A stretch of DNA of 10,009 nucleotides, from contig JACMOG010000607.1 of NCBI GenBank assembly GCA_014378125.1, positions 1 to 10,009 of the forward strand. The letters run 5' to 3'. The translations under genes and the position numbers were made by a program. Positions 6,045-10,009 of this stretch are shown here, in pieces. This DNA comes from Vitreoscilla sp. Lineage in GTDB: Bacteria > Pseudomonadota > Gammaproteobacteria > Burkholderiales > Burkholderiaceae. Within the stretch, counting starts at the first letter, position 1; each line of letters starts with the position of its first letter. Below the pieces are notes generated by a model. That model was not told the origin of the DNA. It ran no database searches and saw nothing but the letters and a program-made list of their open reading frames with translations.

Positions 6045-6878
6045 ATGACCGAAGCTAAGCGTACGCGCAAACCCTCCCCCCCTCGCGCCGTGCCGGCCCC
6101 CGTCTACAAGAAGGCCGTGGTGGTGTCCGACGACGCCAAGGAGGGCCTCGGCTGGCTGCATACGGCCAAGTTCCTCACCTCGTCCAGCAAGATCTCGCAG
6201 CTGCCCGCGGGCGACATGCCCGAGATCGCCTTCGTGGGCCGAAGCAACGCCGGCAAGTCGTCGGCCATCAACACGCTGGCCCAGCAGCGCCAGCTCGCGT
6301 TCGCGTCCAAGACGCCGGGCCGCACGCAGCTGATCAACCTGTTCACGCTGGGCCCGCGCGAGGCGCCCGACGCCTACTTCGCCGACCTGCCCGGCTACGG
6401 CTACGCCGCCGTCGCCCGCGGCAAGAAGCTGGTGTGGCAGCGGGTGATGGCCGACTACCTCGAGGTTCGGCGCGCGCTTTCGGGCGTCGTGGTGATGATC
6501 GACAGCCGCCACGGCTTCATGCCGCTGGATCTGAAGCTGATGGAGTTCATCGCGCAGCGCGTGAAGACCAGCGAGATCAAGCTGCTGGTGCTGCTGACCA
6601 AGTGCGACAAGCTCGGCCAGCGCGACCAGGGCCTGGCGGTCGCCGCGGCGCAGGAGGTGCTGGCCGCGTATGTGACCGAGGCGTCCGACATCGGCGTGGT
6701 GTTGTTTTCATCGCTGCGCCGCGTGGGCATCGAGGACGTGGCCGAACAGCTGCTGGCGTGGAAGAGGGCGGTGCCTGAGCGCGTGCACTTCGACGTGCCG
6801 CCCATGCCGGAGGGTGAGGGCGGCCTGGCGCTCGACGATGACGTGGTCGAAGAAGACGACGACATCAAGCGCGACTGA
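6045..6878 (+). CDS. engB: EngB (YihA/YsxC) ribosome biogenesis GTPase
   Basis: This 277-residue GTPase belongs to the TrmE-Era-EngA-YihA-Septin group and is needed for assembly of the 50S ribosomal subunit. All GTP-binding motifs are present: G1 GRSNAGKSS (65-73), G2 PGRTQ (91-95), G3 DLPGYGY (114-120), G4 TKCD (185-188) and G5 SSL (222-224). It is longer than the roughly 200-residue E. coli form because of a basic N-terminal extension (about 1-45) and a C-terminal tail rich in Asp and Glu (264-277). The start at 6045 gives the family-like N terminus right after a -10 element; the frame is open far upstream only because of codon bias in the antisense cytochrome gene. A GNAT gene follows after 11 bases. 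Confidence 0.95.
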   Translation: MTEAKRTRKPSPPRAVPAPVYKKAVVVSDDAKEGLGWLHTAKFLTSSSKISQLPAGDMPEIAFVGRSNAGKSSAINTLAQQRQLAFASKTPGRTQLINLFTLGPREAPDAYFADLPGYGYAAVARGKKLVWQRVMADYLEVRRALSGVVVMIDSRHGFMPLDLKLMEFIAQRVKTSEIKLLVLLTKCDKLGQRDQGLAVAAAQEVLAAYVTEASDIGVVLFSSLRRVGIEDVAEQLLAWKRAVPERVHFDVPPMPEGEGGLALDDDVVEEDDDIKRD

Positions 6879-6889
6879 GGTGGCGCCGG

Positions 6890-7366
6890 ATGGATCTCGC
6901 ACTGGAATGCCGTGATGTCCTGTCCGGCGATGCCGCGCTCGTCACGCGTCATCGCCTGGGCGGAGCGGATGGCCCCGACGCCGAGCGACAGGCCTTCGAG
7001 ACGTGGGTGAGCACGCGGATCGCCAGTGGCGCGTACCTGGGACGCTTGGCCTGCGCGGAGGGCGAAGTCATCGCGGGCGCGGGCATCGTGCTGCTGGACT
7101 GGGGTCCCACTCGCGGCAACCTGGGCGGTGTCTGCGGCCGCGTCGTGGCGGTCTTCACGGAGCAGGCCTGGCGTCGGCGCGGCATCGCGTCCAGGCTGGT
7201 GCGGCAGGTGATGGACCGCGCAGCCGAGCGCGGTGTCCGCGACTTCCGGTTGGCCGCGTCGACCGAAGGTGCCGGCGTGTATCGAGGGCTCGGGTACCAG
7301 AGCTACGGCGCGGAGATGATCCTGAAGGGCGAAAGCCCCCTAGCTCATGGGCCTCGGCCTCTTTAG
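6890..7366 (+). CDS. GNAT family N-acetyltransferase
   Basis: This 158-residue cytoplasmic protein has the GNAT fold. The acetyl-CoA pyrophosphate loop is RRRGIAS (95-101), preceded by the typical strand VVAVFT (85-90) and followed by a helix (about 101-115). Near the end YRGLGY (131-136) is the usual C-terminal signature. It would transfer an acetyl group from acetyl-CoA to an amine; the substrate cannot be told. GAGG at 6877-6880, overlapping the engB stop codon, lies nine bases before the ATG, so it is probably expressed from the engB transcript. No functional link with EngB is evident. Confidence 0.87.
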   Translation: MDLALECRDVLSGDAALVTRHRLGGADGPDAERQAFETWVSTRIASGAYLGRLACAEGEVIAGAGIVLLDWGPTRGNLGGVCGRVVAVFTEQAWRRRGIASRLVRQVMDRAAERGVRDFRLAASTEGAGVYRGLGYQSYGAEMILKGESPLAHGPRPL

Positions 7367-7433
7367 GTCATTGCTGCAACGGGAGACCGAATCGAGACTG
7401 TGCCCTGTCCGCAATCCGATCCGAGAGAGCTCC

Positions 7434-8081
7434 ATGAAAACCAATTTCGTCCTCGCCCTGGCGTCCGCCGCCGTCTGCGCCTTGGCGCCCAGCGCGCCGG
7501 CGCAGGCCACCATCGTCAACATCAAGGGGTTCAGCGACAGCGCGGGCCCGGGCGCCGGGGTCGACAACCCGAATGCCGCCGTCGGCAGCACGGTGCACTT
7601 CGCCGATGCCGTGACGTTGCAACTGGCGGCCGGCGACTACACGATCACCGACGCCTGGGGCAAGACGGGCGCGACCTACGACGCGTGGGACTTCGAGAAC
7701 GGCGCCGAGGGCAGTTGGACCGATCACTTCTCGGTGGGCGCCTTCGTCAACGGCAATGCCGGCTACGCGACCTACACCTTGCTGATCGACGGCCTGCCCG
7801 GCACCGACACCGGCCACTTCGGGGGCTTCTACACGGAGGCGGCGGCGAGCGCGGCGTTTCTCGCCCATGCGCCGTTCATGTTTCACCTCGACCAGGACAC
7901 GCTGGTCGGCTTCGCCGCGCCCGACTACTACCTGCCCGACAACCTGGGCGGCATCTCGCTGGACATCGAACGCGTCGGCTCGCCTTCGGCCGTGCCCGAG
8001 CCGGCCAACGTGATGCTCATGCTGGTCGGCCTGGCCGCGATGGGCGGCCTCGCGCGCCGGCGTGCGCGCCAGGGCGCCTGA
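7434..8081 (+). CDS. PEP-CTERM sorting domain exported protein
   Basis: This 215-residue protein has a signal peptide (cleavage near Ala25) and a C-terminal PEP-CTERM sorting signal: VPEP (187-190), a hydrophobic segment (about 193-206) and the basic end ARRRAR (207-212). Such proteins are processed by an exosortase and are often surface or biofilm-matrix components in EPS-producing bacteria. The middle (26-185) is rich in Gly, Ala, Asp and aromatic residues, looks all-beta, and is not recognised. After signal removal only one cysteine-free chain remains. The start at 7434 is preceded by GAGAGAG (7423-7429) and opens the signal peptide; the earlier in-frame ATG at 7347 overlaps the previous gene. 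No exosortase gene is in the window. Confidence 0.85.
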   Translation: MKTNFVLALASAAVCALAPSAPAQATIVNIKGFSDSAGPGAGVDNPNAAVGSTVHFADAVTLQLAAGDYTITDAWGKTGATYDAWDFENGAEGSWTDHFSVGAFVNGNAGYATYTLLIDGLPGTDTGHFGGFYTEAAASAAFLAHAPFMFHLDQDTLVGFAAPDYYLPDNLGGISLDIERVGSPSAVPEPANVMLMLVGLAAMGGLARRRARQGA

Positions 8082-8093
8082 CGCGCGGGCGGA

Positions 8094-9677
8094 CTACTTC
8101 TTCTCGTGGCTCTGCTCGTAGACGGCGCGATCGAAGTTGGAATACTCCTCCTTCCAGGTTGCGCCCTCGTCGTCCGAATGCCAGATGCCGAAGATCCCGA
8201 AACCCCCCGCGTCGACGCCGACGAGGCCTTGCGTCGGCATGGTTTCCAGCCGGCGGCCCAACGGATAGTCGCCGCGGGCCTGCCAGGTCTTGCCGCCGTC
8301 CGTGCTCGCGTGCAGTTCCTGCTTGCCGAACACGCCACCCGGAACCAGCAGCGTGCCCCGGCTCGTGCGACGTGGCGGGCTGACCGACACGCTGAAATCC
8401 GACTTGACCTCGCTCCAGGTCGCGCCGAAGTCGGACGACAGGTACAGCGACGCGAATATGCCGCCGAAGCCGCCGCCCGGCGACGTGAGGATGCCGAGCG
8501 AGCCGTCCGGGTTCGGTGAGATCGAGGTCAGGCGGTTGTTGTTGGCGGCCTTCGTCTCGGACCAGCGTCCCGAAGCGTAGTCCAGATGCCGGATGCGCCC
8601 GGCCGACACCGCATAGCCCAGTCCGCCCGGCACGCGCCACAGCCATGCGCTGTTGCCGCCGTTGATGAAGTCCTTGCCCACCGAATCGCTGGCCAGGCCG
8701 TGCCAATCGCCGTGCTCCAGCCTGGTGGAGCGCAGCAGTTGCACCTCGTTGGCGTGCTGCAGCCCCACGTACCATCCGTCGCGGTCGTTGCCATCGATGA
8801 AGAACAGGTTGCCGGGCGGCAGGTTGCCCGGGTCGACCACGTCCATCCGGGTGTCCCACGCGCGCAGGCGAAGAATGGTGTCGAACTCGCCGACCGCGAA
8901 CAGGCGCGCGTCATCGCGGTTGGAGGGCACGACCGACAGGATCGACTCCAGCACCTCGCTGCCGAGGACGTGCCAGCGTGCGTTGCGCTCGCGCACGAGG
9001 ACGGTGCCCAGGCGGCTCCCTGCCACGATGCGGCCGTCGGACAGTTCCAGCACGCCGTCGGCTCCCACCGGCCGTTCCAGCGCGTATTCCTCCGCATGAT
9101 CGGTGGCGCCGCGTGGCACGATCCATCCGCCGTTGACCCGGCCCTGGAAGAAGGGGAGCTCCTCCGGCACGAAGCGCGCCATCAACGCCTTGTTGTCGGT
9201 GACGCGCGCGCTGCGGCCCAGCACGACGTTCGTGTTGACCGGCGTGACGATCAGGCGCCCGAGGTCGGTGGCCTCGCCGGCGATGATGCGAAACCGTCCC
9301 AGGCGCTCGTTCATGCGCTCCGAGATGAGCAGGAAGCGCCGCGTCTGGAAGTTGTCGAGCCGGGTGAACGAGTAGTCGCCGGCGGGCAGCACACCCACGA
9401 ACAGCGCGGTGTCGCGCGCCAGGCCGGGTGCGAGCTGGTGCAGCGTGAACCTGCCGCCCGGCGAGCCGTCGGCCAGCGGCGCGCGTTCCACCATCAGCAT
9501 GTCCATGGCGCTCACCTGGGCGGTGTTGCCGGTGATGGTGATGGCCACGGCGCTCTCGTTGGCCTTCGGCGCCTGCCTGGCCGGATCGACTCCGCTCGTG
9601 GCACAGCCCGACAGGGTCACGATGGCGGCCACCAGGACTGCCCCCGCCTGGCATCGGGCGCGATGAAGATTGAACAT
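8094..9677 (-). CDS. Lipoprotein with three Asp-box (BNR) repeats, probable beta-propeller
   Basis: This 527-residue lipoprotein has a signal peptide ending in LSGC (Cys25), followed by Ala26, which favours the outer membrane. The N-terminal part (about 40-155) includes LPAGDYSF (97-104), like small beta-sandwich domains of other surface lipoproteins. The rest resembles a beta-propeller, with Asp-box motifs SSDFGATW (414-421), STDGGKTW (458-465) and SDDEGATW (501-508). Asp boxes occur in sialidases, other glycosidases and photosystem II assembly factor-like proteins, and are structural, so no enzyme activity can be claimed. GGAGGA (9686-9681) precedes the ATG with a rather short spacer of three bases. 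Its stop lies 12 bases from that of the convergent PEP-CTERM gene. The exact family is not recognised. Confidence 0.82.
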   Translation of the reverse strand: MFNLHRARCQAGAVLVAAIVTLSGCATSGVDPARQAPKANESAVAITITGNTAQVSAMDMLMVERAPLADGSPGGRFTLHQLAPGLARDTALFVGVLPAGDYSFTRLDNFQTRRFLLISERMNERLGRFRIIAGEATDLGRLIVTPVNTNVVLGRSARVTDNKALMARFVPEELPFFQGRVNGGWIVPRGATDHAEEYALERPVGADGVLELSDGRIVAGSRLGTVLVRERNARWHVLGSEVLESILSVVPSNRDDARLFAVGEFDTILRLRAWDTRMDVVDPGNLPPGNLFFIDGNDRDGWYVGLQHANEVQLLRSTRLEHGDWHGLASDSVGKDFINGGNSAWLWRVPGGLGYAVSAGRIRHLDYASGRWSETKAANNNRLTSISPNPDGSLGILTSPGGGFGGIFASLYLSSDFGATWSEVKSDFSVSVSPPRRTSRGTLLVPGGVFGKQELHASTDGGKTWQARGDYPLGRRLETMPTQGLVGVDAGGFGIFGIWHSDDEGATWKEEYSNFDRAVYEQSHEKK

Positions 9678-9714
9678 GCTTCCTCCCAGGCTCCTCGACG
9701 CGGGAGCCGTGGGC

Positions 9715-9730
9715 GCATTCTAGGGAATGC
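9715..9730. repeat. Small inverted repeat upstream of the Asp-box lipoprotein gene
   Basis: GCATTC (9715-9720) and GAATGC (9725-9730) are inverted around a four-base spacer. On the minus strand the left arm and spacer include TAGAAT (9722-9717), a possible -10 for the lipoprotein gene about 40 bases before its ATG, so the repeat could be an operator. No good -35 is seen. Chance occurrence is possible. Confidence 0.25.
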
Positions 9731-9773
9731 CGCGGGGTATCGGCGGAGATCATCGCGTTCCGCGACGCCATGA

Positions 9774-9801
9774 AAAAGGGACTGCCGAGGCAGTCCCTTT
9801 T
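9774..9801. terminator. Intrinsic terminator of groEL
   Basis: AAAAGGGACTGC (9774-9785) and GCAGTCCCTTTT (9790-9801) form a perfect 12-bp stem with loop CGAG. Read on the minus strand it lies 66 bases after the groEL stop and ends in a T-run (complement of 9773-9777), the classical Rho-independent form. The plus-strand side also ends in Ts, so it could work in both directions. Confidence 0.88.
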
Positions 9802-9866
9802 CGTTTGCTTGCGTGCTTGCGCAGCGCGGCCGCCCGGTTCGCCTCGCGGCGTCCCGGGCGCGGACA

Positions 9867-10009
<143 letters not shown>

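Noticed and set aside
8586..9773. A 395-codon plus-strand frame opposite the Asp-box lipoprotein gene
   Set aside because: The minus-strand frame has a signal peptide, lipobox, ribosome site and three Asp boxes. The plus-strand product is Ala/Val/Gln/His/Arg-rich with no recognisable features.

Overview
The window reads as a high-GC chromosomal segment of a betaproteobacterium, most likely order Burkholderiales. The support is an EngB gene divergent from a cytochrome c4 gene, a Burkholderia-type acid phosphatase, a PEP-CTERM protein and a GroEL with a Gly-Gly-Met tail. No tRNA, rRNA, CRISPR array, insertion sequence, integrase or phage gene is visible. Most of it is ordinary housekeeping plus a few envelope genes, and I see no clear new multi-gene system.

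Layout. (1) 1-1037, plus strand: the end of a membrane protein overlaps a short ABC ATPase, probably the permease and ATPase of one transporter. (2) 1045-4167: a di-haem cytochrome c peroxidase/MauG-family gene (minus) and a lipoprotein acid phosphatase gene (plus) are transcribed away from each other. The region between them holds an 11-bp perfect inverted repeat and PhoB-box-like sites, which suggests joint control by phosphate supply. (3) 4173-4974: a REP-like palindrome and then yceH. (4) 5029-5981, minus strand: cytochrome c4 and a translationally coupled 108-residue protein of the family misnamed 'tryptophan synthase subunit beta-like'. A small hairpin repeat separates this pair from yceH. 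(5) 6045-7366, plus strand: engB followed 11 bases later by a GNAT acetyltransferase. (6) 7434-9677: a PEP-CTERM exported protein (plus) converges on a large lipoprotein with three Asp-box (BNR) repeats (minus). (7) 9774-10009: the 3' end of groEL (minus) and its strong intrinsic terminator.

How the genes relate. The peroxidase and phosphatase are both exported and share one regulatory region. Cytochrome c4 is a periplasmic electron carrier to terminal oxidases. EngB acts in 50S ribosome assembly. The rest look functionally independent. No stretch over 300 bases lacks a gene; the longest gap, 9678-9866, holds the groEL terminator and a small inverted repeat.
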